A stretch of DNA of 64,000 nucleotides from Gyrodactylus bullatarudis (Eukaryota > Platyhelminthes > Monogenea > Gyrodactylidea > Gyrodactylidae): contig SSNU01000219.1 in the NCBI GenBank assembly GCA_012064415.1, positions 1 through 64,000 of the forward strand, in the 5' to 3' direction. Positions 55,370-64,000 of the stretch are shown piece after piece. The notes beneath the pieces are model-generated. The model was not told where the DNA came from, did no database searches, and was given only the letters and a program-made list of their open reading frames with translations. Position numbers and translations under genes: made by a program. Position 1 is the first letter of the stretch, and each line of letters starts with the position of its first letter.

Positions 55370-55413
55370 TTCATTTCAACCATAGCGAACCTTTGGTTCA
55401 TAATGAAATCTGA

Positions 55414-56097
55414 TGTTCATTGTTCAATAAAAATAAGTTTCGGTTACTTTTACTAAAACTCGTTTTCGACTCTAGTTTGAATTCTTTGGTGAATAATCCA
55501 GATTTAATTTTTGTATTGTAACTAATTTATTACAAGATTTATTGTTGATTTAAATAACTGTAAATTTCTTTACATTTTCGCATAGTTAAACTTAAGACAG
55601 AATACACTAATCATGGAATAACAACTATTACCGTTGATCATGGAGAACTGACAGATGAAGAAGCAAGTTTTATAGTCCTAATTTGAGTTTTTAGATTCGC
55701 TATGCAAAAATATTGATTTATAAGAAAGTCAAAAAAGAAAGTCAGACCAGAGGAGAGAATGAATAATTTTATTACCAACTTGTTTCTTCTTACCAAAGAT
55801 TGTATGATTTTAATTACTTTATTGATAAAATCAGTTTTTTCTTTATTATGAATTTCTTGAAGATGGCGTTTTTTTTAGAATAGATAGAAAGCATTTTGGA
55901 ATTTTCTCTCTAATTTAGGGGTCTTAACGAGTTTTATTGCAAATATTAATTGCTTAATTTTTTCTCTGAACCTCAGAATCCAGACTCTGGTTTTTCCAAT
56001 ATGTGAATAAACGTGATAAATATTAAATAAAAGGAAATTTAAAACGAAATCATAGCAAGTATTCTACCCAAAATAATTTCATTATATATAAAGCTAG
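55414..56097. other. No gene seen between G10 and the palindrome
   Basis: AT-rich spacer with no supported frame. Confidence 0.45.
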
Positions 56098-56572
56098 TTG
56101 ACATGAAGATGAGAATTTCCTATTTTTACAAAAAACTCAATAATTTTATCCAGAAAGTCAGGAAAAAATTTATTTTTTGGATTCCACTATGAAATGAGCT
56201 GATTAGTTTTGAATACAAAAAAAATTTCTGAAAAAAATTTAATCTGACCAAAATTGAGTCGTTTTTTGAATTTCGGAAATGTTTCAAATTTCCACTTTTT
56301 CAACTTTCGAATCCAAAATTTTTATCGATTTCAAAGATTTGAAACAGTTAAATATTGATATTCAAGTTGAAAAAGTGGAAATTTGAAACATTTCCGAAAT
56401 TCAAAAAACGACTCAATTTTGGTCAGATTAAATTTTTTTCAGAAATTTTTTTTGTATTCAAAACTAATCAGCTCATTTCATAGTGGAATCCAAAAAATAA
56501 ATTTTTTCCTGACTTTCTGGATAAAAATATTGAGTTTTTTGTAAAAATAGGAAATTCTCATCTTCATGTCAA
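56098..56572. mobile_element. Near-perfect 475-bp palindrome
   Basis: The arms at 56098-56307 and 56363-56572 are reverse complements over about 210 bp with only one or a few mismatches (one near 56148). They surround a 55-bp centre. The outer ends read TTGACATGAAGATGAGAATT. It is a young foldback/MITE, distantly like 14292-15000, and would form a very stable hairpin. Confidence 0.9.
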
Positions 56573-56842
56573 TTAGGTTTATTTTGGGACATTAATTGCC
56601 TTATTTCCTCGAAAATATTCTGGGGGCGCTGACTAATGGTCATGCTGGTAGTTAGAACGACGAAAGAGGTTAGGTGAATAAAAGCTTTTATTTTCGTCGG
56701 CTCTCTTCAGAGCTTACACCGACTTGAGCAGTTATATATATTACAAGAACATGAAAGGGCTGTCTTGACCAATAGCAGTTATTCGTCTGTTTCGGACCAA
56801 TGGGGATTCTGTTCGTGTTGTTGACCAATGGGATCGGCTTCT

Positions 56843-58163
56843 TCACTGTTTGTTTGCTGTGAAGAATTTGTGGATTTGTTGGGTACCCGTTGCTACCTTC
56901 GTCCCCCGTTTTCTCCTCGCTTTGGGTTGTTGGGGTGATGTCGATGCGTTTCGTTTTCGAGTGGGGGTAGAGGCTTGCATTTCCGGTTGAGAAAAGAATC
57001 TTTTTCGATCATTGAATGTTGCTGGGGGAGGGGCTTGTGTGACGTGGCAGCCTGTGGAGGGTAGGTTATCAACTAATGTTGAGGTTTGAGTTTCTGTTGC
57101 CATCGAGGTTGCCATGTCTGGGATTGGAGTTGAGTGTTGGATTTTGGTGGAGTTGTTGGGTGGGACCTTGATCATATCGCTTTGGGCTGTGAATTGAGTC
57201 GAGCAGAGCAAGGGTGTGAAAGTCTGATCAACACCCACTCGGGGAGGTTTTGAGTGGGATTCTGGTGTTGTGGGAATGGTCGTCAATTGATCATCAACTG
57301 GGCGTTGCGTTGAGGCCATTAGGGGTCTCAATGTGGAATCGTTCAATGTTTTGTCGTCAGGATGGGTGGAGGAACCGGGTTTAATCTTGGAGAGAGATTT
57401 ATCAACTAATGTTGAGCCAAGGATAAACCTGAAGGGATTTTTGTGTCAGTTTTGAGACCTACTTGATTATATTATGGGCTTTGTGGTAATATGTGCCAGT
57501 GAATCCTAGTTGTCTCCCCAGGAGTTTTTGAGCACAGAGCGCTGGTTTCTCTTCGTTGACAAGTTTGGCCTCAGCCATTTCCAGGATCGTTTTTGATTTG
57601 TCTTTACTGAATTTCGGGTCCGCCATATATCTGATTTTGAAGTTCTCAAGGCCTGCTGGATGGTTTGTTTCCCTCAGGTGTTCTTGTATTGAAGAGGTCT
57701 TATTGTTCACTGTTAGGTGTTCTTTGCCCCTTTCGCCAATGGTTCGCGTCGTCATTCCGATGTAGGATAGGCCACAGGAGCACTTGAACTCGTAGACGAC
57801 GTTTCTTCTATTGAGCCAGTGTACTCGGTCCTTATTTCGATCGTTCAGTAGCTTGGTGGTTTTCGAGGTGTGACGGTTTTGGTACCCGGGAAACGTGTCC
57901 GCTGTGATTTTGCTTAGTTTGTTTCTGAGTATTGTATTGGGCACGTCACCTTTGAACGGTAAGGATAGAATTAGAGCCTTCTTTTCATCTGTTGCTGTAA
58001 TGTCTTTTTCTTTGATCCTTGCATGTTTTCGGATGAATTCTTTTGGGAATCCGCTGGACTGGAATAATTCAGTTGTGCGTTTCCTTTCATCAATTAGGTT
58101 TATGTTACAGTTAATCTTGTTACTCTTGATAGTCTTAAGACTATCAGGTAGTGTTTTTCCCAA
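56843..58163 (-). pseudogene. Penelope-like element relic PLE-4 with intact GIY-YIG domain
   Basis: The minus frame 58163-57459 reads ELFQSSGFPKEFIRKH (thumb), LSLPFKGDVPNTILRNKL and FPGYQNRHTSKTTKLL, then the GIY-YIG endonuclease NVVYEFKCSCGLSYIGMTTR with RGKEHL and NEEKPALCAQK. A second frame, 57346-56843, encodes a Ser/Thr/Pro-rich tail ending in a basic KARRKR patch and IHKFFTANKQ, probably the C-terminus after a frame break. The reverse transcriptase is missing: at about 58105-58165 the sequence switches to the TCTTGTTACTCTTGATAGTC repeat family (compare 24990). It is therefore a 5'-truncated element with an apparently intact endonuclease domain of about 100 residues. Confidence 0.87.
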
Positions 58164-58228
58164 CCAATCAGTACAGTGGGAGTCTCAAATGTAAAATCAG
58201 TTCTAGTAAGAATCAAAAAAAAATATGA

Positions 58229-59019
58229 ATGCTAGAGTATTTGTATGTACAGAGCGACAGAGAAAATTTTTGTTCCATTTGTGGCTACTATTTTCGTGAC
58301 AGAAGAATGTACCTGATAAATCCTGACTTGCAAAGAATGATTTCGGATTAGTTTGGAAGAGCAATCAACTCAGGAAGAGATTTTTCTCCTGCAACAATAT
58401 GTCGGTCATGCAGTTGTATTGCAAAGAAACCAAATGGCCGAGCTTATATGAACAGAATTAAAGCCTGGGCACTGCCGTTCAATCATTTGGAAGACTTCTA
58501 TTTTTGTCTCACAAGAATACGGAGGAGCGCTCGACCATCTACACAGGTGAGTATTTAAATATTAATTTTCATTATTTTTATAATACTTTTTAAAGATTTA
58601 TCTTAATTCAAGAACCTGTCGAGATGTTCCAAAGTTAGCAGTACCTCAGCATCCTCAAGAAGAATTCATGGACAGTCAGTGTACAGAAGAAAGCGCCAGT
58701 CCTAACTTCAATGAGTCGTCAGCCATGATAAACGTTACTCAATCCTTCTTGTAGAAAAAACAATCCGAATGGAAAAATTTCCAAACAAATGGCAGTTGAT
58801 GTGGGTAGGCATATATTGAGTAGTAGAATTAATGGAGGAAGAGTGAATTTCTATCATTATAATTCTTATAAGAATAGAGATATTTATTTTAGACCTTATT
58901 TTTCGTTTAAAAACATGATCTTTCATTCTCTGATAATATCCCAGGGTTATTTAACAAGCTAAATTTTCCTTTTAATCCAAATTCTTTAAGACTTTTTATT
59001 GATTCATCAAAGAACAGTT
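58229..59019 (+). pseudogene. Fam1-C, 5' part
   Basis: From a start at 58229 the frame gives ENFCSICGYYFRDRRMYL. After an internal stop it continues CRSCSCIAKKPNGRAYMN and DFYFCLTRIRRSARPSTQ. A splice donor GTGAGT near 58550 and acceptor TTCAAG near 58615 would remove a 66-nt intron and join to TCRDVPKLAVPQ. Later pieces are HILSSRINGGRVNFYHY, DIYFRPYFSF and RLFIDSSKNS. It matches Fam1-A from the N-terminus to the IDSSKNS motif and is then interrupted at about 59019. The gene resumes at 62445. Confidence 0.72.
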
Positions 59020-59505
59020 CAACGTTTGGAGAACAATAACTGACATGCCTTGAAATTTCCTTGATACACGTAATATCATTGACAATCTAACATTGCTACT
59101 ACAAAAAAACGTAAAAGAACTGAAACTTAACAATCGTCTAGAAAACAAACTAAAAATTTCCTGCTCAATTACTCACGGGAGGAGAATTCTTGATGAAACA
59201 CATGCCCAAATATCAGCACTCACATCATTCTCTCTCTCAAAAGAACTGTGCCATAACTAATACAGATCCAAATATTATTCAACAAAGTTTCATAAGTATT
59301 TTCAACTCATCAACTCCAATTAACTTCAATAACCTCACCCACAGCTCTTCATGTGACAATTATAACAAGTGTAACTTTATCTCATACTCTGAGTTCTTCA
59401 ACATGATCTCCAAACTTATATTCAAAAATCGACGATACATATTTAATATAAGTATAAACATACTACTAAACGGACACATAACCTTCTTGAGTAACATATA
59501 CTGAG

Positions 59506-59560
59506 TGGCTATGGTGTACTGACGAGTCCTAATAAGGACGAAACGCGTCTACATCTGCCA
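59506..59560 (+). ncRNA. Type I hammerhead self-cleaving ribozyme
   Basis: All core parts are visible. CTGACGA is at 59519-59525. Stem II is GTCCT/AGGAC (59526-59530 with 59535-59539) with loop AATA. GAAA is at 59540-59543. A minimal stem III follows (AC/GT around GC), and the cleavage triplet GTC ends at 59549. Stem I closes with GTGTA (59514-59518) against TACAT (59550-59554) and an outer TGGC (59506-59509) against GCCA (59557-59560), leaving internal loops that could make the usual tertiary contact. Ribozymes of this form with a very short stem III are known from Penelope-like elements and related retroelements. The downstream tail recurs at 28598-28720. Confidence 0.88.
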
Positions 59561-59678
59561 ACGTGAGTTGAATATTATTTGATTCTCTTATGGAATTGAC
59601 ACTTGCTTATCCGAATTTCTAACATCTAGGTGTGAGAAGACAATCTCCATCAAGTTAGAGTTCATATGGATATAGTAA
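59561..59678 (+). repeat. Ribozyme-adjacent repeat tail
   Basis: Contains TGAGTTGAATATT, CTCTTATGGAATTGACACTT and AACATCTAGGTGTGAGAAG, shared in opposite orientation with 28598-28720. Likely part of the retroelement that carries the ribozyme. Confidence 0.65.
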
Positions 59679-59710
59679 TTACCAGTGACCACACTTTGCT
59701 AGTAGGTTAA

Positions 59711-59929
59711 TTGTCTAAAAACACTGTAATTTCTACATGTGCTTATTTACATAAAATTGTTGTTGTATATATCGATCTTAGAAAAGCATTTGATAAAGTC
59801 TACTTTTCTACAATTCTTGAAGCCTGCCATAAATATGGAGTTTGCTCAAAATTACTTATGTACCTTGAGAATTATCTCACTAACCGACAAATATTTTCAA
59901 AAAACTTAATCGCTCAATTAAAAACTTGA
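59711..59929 (+). pseudogene. Non-LTR retrotransposon RT fragment
   Basis: VVVYIDLRKAFDKVYFSTI is motif A of a LINE-type reverse transcriptase, and it is followed by YGVCSKLLMYLENYLTNRQ. Only about 60 codons remain and there is no palm YADD. It lies in the block inserted into Fam1-C. Confidence 0.8.
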
Positions 59930-60091
59930 ACATAATAGAATTCAAAAAAGAAATTAAAAACGCTATAATATTATAAGAAGAATTATTTAATACTTTTAAA
60001 GATAACATATGAATTGTTAAATAAATATTATTATATATTCTTTAAGTAATTTTACTTGATACTGTAATATAGGTATTTGGCCACCTGTTAA

Positions 60092-62440
60092 CCCTTTAAG
60101 ACCCAGCGGGTCATATATGGGACAGGTTAATTATTTTGCGATAGAAACCTTATTATTAACCATGGAAAAATATTTTTTTTAAATCTGAAAACAGTATAAA
60201 TTTTCGCATGGTTACATTAAAAAATTGAGAATTTTAGACCAAAAGAAAAATATTTATTTTCTCTTGAAGTTGGTCAAAGTTGATTTTTTCAAATTTGATG
60301 AATTTGACTTTTTGTATGTTTTTTTAACGGGCTTAGAAATAATATGTTTGTTACGAAAAAAATTATGGTTACAGAGTCAATATCACTTGTTGATATGAGA
60401 AAAACAAACAGTCAAAATCTTTAAAAGTAAAAAAAATATTGGGGATTGTTTACCTGTCTCTTATATGACCCGATGGAACTCCTAGCAACCCTATATTGAC
60501 CAATGAGAAGCCTCTAATGACGTTGAATTATTAAAAGCCGATTAGAAAATCATTCATTCTATAACTATGGACCTTATAGATACTATTGATCCAAACGCAA
60601 GCGATACTGAAGATTACGATAGCGACGAATCTGAGATTTGGGATAACGAATTAGAACTTCAGCAGGAAGAAGACAATATTGAGACCTATTTTTCTTCGTT
60701 AAAGAACAGAACTTTTAAATGGGAAGTCAGAGATATGCCGAACAAAACCTTTGATTGGATACCAGAAGAAGATCCAGATGCAGCAAGGAAGACAGTTAGA
60801 GAGGTTTTCAACGATTTTGTAACACCAGAAATGAATAAATCTGCTTCATTCTGAGTCGGAAAAATATTGCTTACAAACAACCGGCAACTGTCTAGGCCCC
60901 CACGAGATATGTCAACTAATTGGTGTTCGAATTTTCATGGGAATTGTACGCCTTCCAGCCTTCAAAATGTATTGGGAAAGTGAAACCAGAGTGAATCAGA
61001 TCGCAGATTATATGACACGAAACCGCTATCAAAAGCTTCTGCAGAACTTGCACTTTGTTGACAACTTGAAGGTTACTCGTGAAGACCAAGCTAAAGACAA
61101 ATTTTGGAAGATTCGACCATGGTTTGAAATGTTCCAAATTTCTTGTATTAGCGGCAAGACTTCTGAGGAATTCAACTCTATTGATGAGATCATGATTCCA
61201 ACTAAAGGAAAGTTTTGTCCTATTCGTCAGTACATCAAAGGAAAGCCTAATCCTTGGGGAATCAAATTTTGGGCTAGATGTGGTCCTCAAGGATACTTAT
61301 ATGATTTTGAACCATACCAAGATGCTTCTAAAATTCAAAAATCAGACCTTGGAGTAGGAGGAGATGCAGTTATTCGCTTAGTTAAACATTTGCCAGAGAA
61401 CAAGAACTATAAAATATTTTCTGATAACTTCTTCTCAAGTATTTCTTTGGCAATCGTGTTGAAAAATAAGGGTTTCCAATACACAGGAACCATACGATCT
61501 AACAGGATACCAAAAAATCAAATTCAAATCAGATAAAGATCTCGGAAAGAATAACCTGAAATACGATCTTCGCTATGAGCCTAGTCAAGAAGTTCTCCTA
61601 CTAAAGTGGATGGATAAAAGACCAGTCTATATGATCACTACTCATATTCCCGCCGAACCTATGGTCAAAACTAATTCTTATAATAAGAAAGAGAAGAAAT
61701 TCACAACTATCTTGAAGCCCCAGACAATATCTGCTTATAATAAATATATGGGTGGAGTTGACGTCCATGATTCGCTAACTGATATAGGCCATCATACAAG
61801 TCAAAGAAATGGTACCTATATATCTTTTGGTAGACCATTGTGAGTGCTACAATAAATGCTTACATCGCCTATAAAGAAAGTATGATAAACAGTGAGGTGG
61901 ATCCGAAATCTATCAAGAATCGTCGTAAATTTTTGGTTGAACTGGCATTGGGTCTTATAGCTTCCAAGACCAAGGCTGTTAAGAGAGGAAGACCCTGTTT
62001 GAATGAATCAGTTACAGAAGAGCCCCCTAATAAGAAGAGAAACATCCAGCCAATTCCAGTCGAAGATGTTAGATTTGACAGTGTGGGTCACTGGCCCGGA
62101 CATACGGATCGAGGTCGATGTCGTAATTGTTCTATGAAAACGGAAGTTTACTGCAAGAAATGTGATTTGAGATTATGCTTTGTATCTAACCGAAATTGTT
62201 TCGAAATATTTCATAAAAAATAAATATATTTACATGATCCATCACATTCATTCTATTAGTCGCTTACAAGTAGGTATGACTAACGAAGTTCCACAGTCCC
62301 ATATTCGGTACATCTTATAACTTCTAAACTAGCTATGCTAAAAAAACAAAAAGCAGCATCTTATTCGCAGTGTCTTATTTAGAAACTCATGTTAATTTTA
62401 GAATTTTCCCATGAAAAAATTTCTCCTGGGTCTTAAAGGG
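60092..62440 (+). mobile_element. piggyBac transposon with perfect TIRs and TTAA target site
   Basis: The element starts CCCTTTAAGACCCAG at 60092 and ends with the exact reverse complement at 62426-62440. TTAA flanks both sides (60088-60091 and 62441-62444). It contains a transposase gene at 60567-62223. It lies in the block inserted into the Fam1-C relic, and Fam1 sequence continues at its right end. Intact termini and decayed coding sequence mean it could only be moved by another transposase. Confidence 0.93.
60567..62223 (+). pseudogene. piggyBac transposase, frameshifted
   Basis: The protein can be followed across four reading-frame segments. An acidic N-terminus (60567-60854) contains FKWEVRDMPNKTFDWIP. 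The DDE core (60853-61536) contains NSIDEIMIPTKGKFCPIRQY with the first Asp, and IFSDNFFSSISLA with the second. The next part (61540-61843) contains YNKYMGGVDVHDSLTD with the third Asp. The end (61840-62223) closes with a cysteine-rich zinc domain (GRCRNCSMKTEVYCKKCDLR). Frameshifts lie near 60850, 61515 and 61790, and a Trp position near 61830 has become TAG. All three catalytic aspartates survive, but the reading frame does not. Confidence 0.92.
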
Positions 62441-62444
62441 TTAA

Positions 62445-62690
62445 AATCGCTTTTCCAAGAGATTTGGAAGAGGATAGAGCAAGTATTGAGACTACTCTCG
62501 ATAAGATAGGATACTATGAATATAATATTTTCATTATCGCAGATTTTCAATTTATTGATCTTTTAACTGGTTTACAGAAAGGTAATACTTCTTATCCATG
62601 TTTTTTATGTCTATGGAAATCATTCTCATCACAACCCTGATTTTGTTCCTATGCCTAGGACAGTATAATTGGGTAATAATAAAATTAACT
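62445..62690 (+). pseudogene. Fam1-C, 3' part after the nested insertions
   Basis: The reading resumes with FPRDLEEDRASIETTLDKIG, YYEYNIFIIADFQFI and GNTSYPCFLCLW, collinear with Fam1-A (RELPENRESIEIILDKFSYY, FPCFLCLW). A short deletion follows and the frame ends near 62640. The C-terminal motifs are missing. Confidence 0.75.
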
Positions 62691-62709
62691 CTAAAATTTA
62701 ACTGAAATC

Positions 62710-62825
62710 CAGTTAAACTTGTTACTACTAGGGATTCTTGAGACTAACAGGTAATCTTGTAACCGAGTAACAAGTTCAACCGAATTGTCAGGGAGTCTTG
62801 AGACTAACTAGATTAACGGTAACAT
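62710..62825. repeat. Fragment of the AGTCTTGAGACT repeat family
   Basis: TCTTGAGACTAACAGG and GGGAGTCTTGAGACTAACTA are two copies of the unit found in the arms of the element at 24975-26812, ending in GGTAACATA. Confidence 0.6.
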
Positions 62826-63506
62826 ACACACTAGAGATTGATTTTGCGAATTTTCGATTTCTAGCCTGGGTCAGAATCTGAATGGGCTCTTCAGGAGAAA
62901 TCGAATGATGTATAAAACTTATGGTCCGAAATCTATTCATGAACTGGTCGCAATAGAAACTACAATTTTGTATTAAAATTAACGTGATGAAAAATTTGCT
63001 GAATTTGATTTCGGCTATTTTTCTCAAGAGAAGAGCTAAAATATTTTTCTCCTAATCATTTTCAATTTAACCATAAGTAAAATCTTTGATGACTACTTGG
63101 AAGTAATAGTGTCAAATTTAAAAATGGAACTTTGAAACTAACACTGCCACTATAATAGAAAATAAATTTATATAATTCGAATAAAATATTTATTCTCAAC
63201 CACATTTTCGCTTAGGGAAAATGAAATTGAACATATAGGAATTGAAAAATCTATCCCTAATACACAGTGTGTATTACACACTGACCGATATACACTGATT
63301 TTAGTTTCTACATTGGTCGTCCTAATTTTATTTCTATTTGTCTGATTCGGTCTCACTGGATTACTCTTTTGTGTGAAGTTCAATTATTTAAAAAAACAAT
63401 TTTTCAGTTGAAATGAAATCTTATGAAAATTTGAGCAAAATAAAACTACGCAAAACTTTCATTATAAGATAATAATATTCTACTACAACTCATGATTAAT
63501 TCTGTT
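62826..63506. other. Spacer upstream of G11, no gene seen
   Basis: AT-rich. A small palindromic phrase around ACACAGTGTGTATTACACAC lies near 63265. Part of the family upstream sequence (ACTACGCAAAAC, then AAGATAATAATATTC) occurs just before the G11 start. Confidence 0.45.
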
Positions 63507-64000
63507 ATGAGAAAGTACAGATGTTTTGGAGATTGCTGGTGTGTTTTTCTACATTTAATCGATGTTATGGTAAGTTGAGATCAAATAAAATATTTACAGA
63601 AAGATCTGCTAAGTTTGCCATGCCAAGAATCAATCATTTGTGATTATTTCAAAACTACTCATCACGACCCATCTTCAGTAAAAGAACTGAAAATATGTTT
63701 AGAGAAAGGCGAAACTCCTAAAAATCACAAAAACCATCATTGTTTCAAGATACTTTTACTTATGTTATTCAAGATATATGTAATTTCATATTTCATGATT
63801 TTTTTCATTAAAATTATAGTTTACATCTTTAATATATCAAGAGAATTTTAAAATAACGCTGAGAATAGATTCAGAAGTAAAACATGTAGTATACTTGGTC
63901 TGTCGAGTTCCACTACGAAACCTGGATTTTGTGAGCTTCTGTCCACTCTAATCGAGCAGGTAGAAGGAATTATTTACGGCGAATTGCACGAGATGCGTTT
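63507..64000 (+). CDS. G11: tandem family gene, cut by the window end
   Basis: Exons: 63507-63569, 63600-63779, 63820-63930, and exon 4 from 63960 to beyond the window. Exon 1 reads MRKYRCFGDCWCVFLHLIDV. Exon 2 has ESIICDYFKTTHHDPSSV. Exon 3 is exactly 111 nt and ends CRVPLRNLDF. Exon 4 begins VEGIIYGELHEM. Introns 1 to 3 are 30, 40 and 29 nt. Everything visible is open and in phase. The 3' exons and the state of the gene cannot be judged from this window. Confidence 0.8.

Noticed and set aside
56843..57346. Independent gene for a Ser/Thr-rich protein
   Set aside because: It lies directly downstream of the PLE-4 endonuclease on the same strand and resembles the tail after PLE-2, so it is best read as the broken C-terminus of that element.
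59190..59504. 104-codon frame just before the hammerhead ribozyme
   Set aside because: Composition is Asn/Ser/Ile-rich as expected for AT-rich DNA, and no RT or endonuclease motif is visible. Another frame at 59100-59250 is equally plausible.
3056..64000. Tandem family as secreted effectors or a known insect effector family
   Set aside because: No N-terminal signal peptide is seen, and the Cys/Tyr spacing does not match the effector families I know.
3056..64000. CRISPR array, bacterial operons or an integrated virus
   Set aside because: Repeats are transposon-like, genes are spliced, and no capsid, polymerase or spacer-repeat pattern is visible.

Overview
The window looks like nuclear DNA of an invertebrate animal that I cannot name. 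It is AT-rich, its genes are split by spliceosomal introns, and it is full of animal-type mobile DNA: Penelope-like elements with GIY-YIG endonucleases, non-LTR retrotransposon 3' ends, tRNA-derived SINEs, a piggyBac element, many foldback/MITE hairpins and a hammerhead ribozyme. There are no bacterial operons, no CRISPR array and no rRNA.

The main non-repetitive content is a cluster of eleven paralogous loci (called G1 to G11 here) of a protein family I do not recognise. G1 (3056-8923) is on the minus strand and G2 to G11 are on the plus strand, from 9660 to beyond the right edge. G1, G2, G3, G5, G6 and G9 can be assembled by eye as intact seven-exon genes of about 234-246 residues. G7 is intact except for a changed last donor. 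G10 is the most divergent. G11 is cut by the window end. G4 and G8 are clear pseudogenes. Introns 1, 2, 3 and 6 are only 25-42 nt long, and intron 6 begins with GC instead of GT in every copy but one. Introns 4 and 5 are long and have collected most of the mobile DNA. The protein starts with a short Cys-containing helix-like exon, followed by a helical exon 2 and a beta-rich exon 4 (core FPKYIIVFVRN, LGFLYDGP), with short basic terminal exons. No signal peptide or membrane anchor is evident, so an intracellular role is likely; the function is unknown.

Layout. 1-2870: dispersed repeat with a large inverted repeat, and a broken Penelope-like element. 3056-8923: G1, whose intron 4 holds a 2.9-kb element with terminal inverted repeats (TIRs) carrying a decayed transposon-type gene (Fam1). 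9660-12426: G2. 12978-15000: two foldback elements. 15120-23410: G3, whose intron 5 holds a Fam1 relic, a LINE 3' end and a second transposon-type gene (Fam2) inside a split MITE. 23508-26812: Penelope relic and a foldback element with exact 420-bp tandem repeats. 27459-28037: pseudogene G4. 31648-35082: G5. 37919-39251: G6. 40901-43297: G7. 43686-45353: pseudogene G8. 45470-49598: LINE with a SINE inside it, Fam2 relic, repeat copy, foldback. 49986-51901: G9. 53347-about 55369: G10. 56098-63000: near-perfect palindrome, Penelope relic with intact GIY-YIG, Fam1 relic split by nested insertions, hammerhead ribozyme, and a piggyBac element with perfect TIRs and TTAA target duplication. 63507-64000: start of G11.

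The picture is a birth-and-death gene cluster whose coding exons are kept in frame while the long introns and spacers fill with transposons. All calls were made by reading the sequence; no database search was run.
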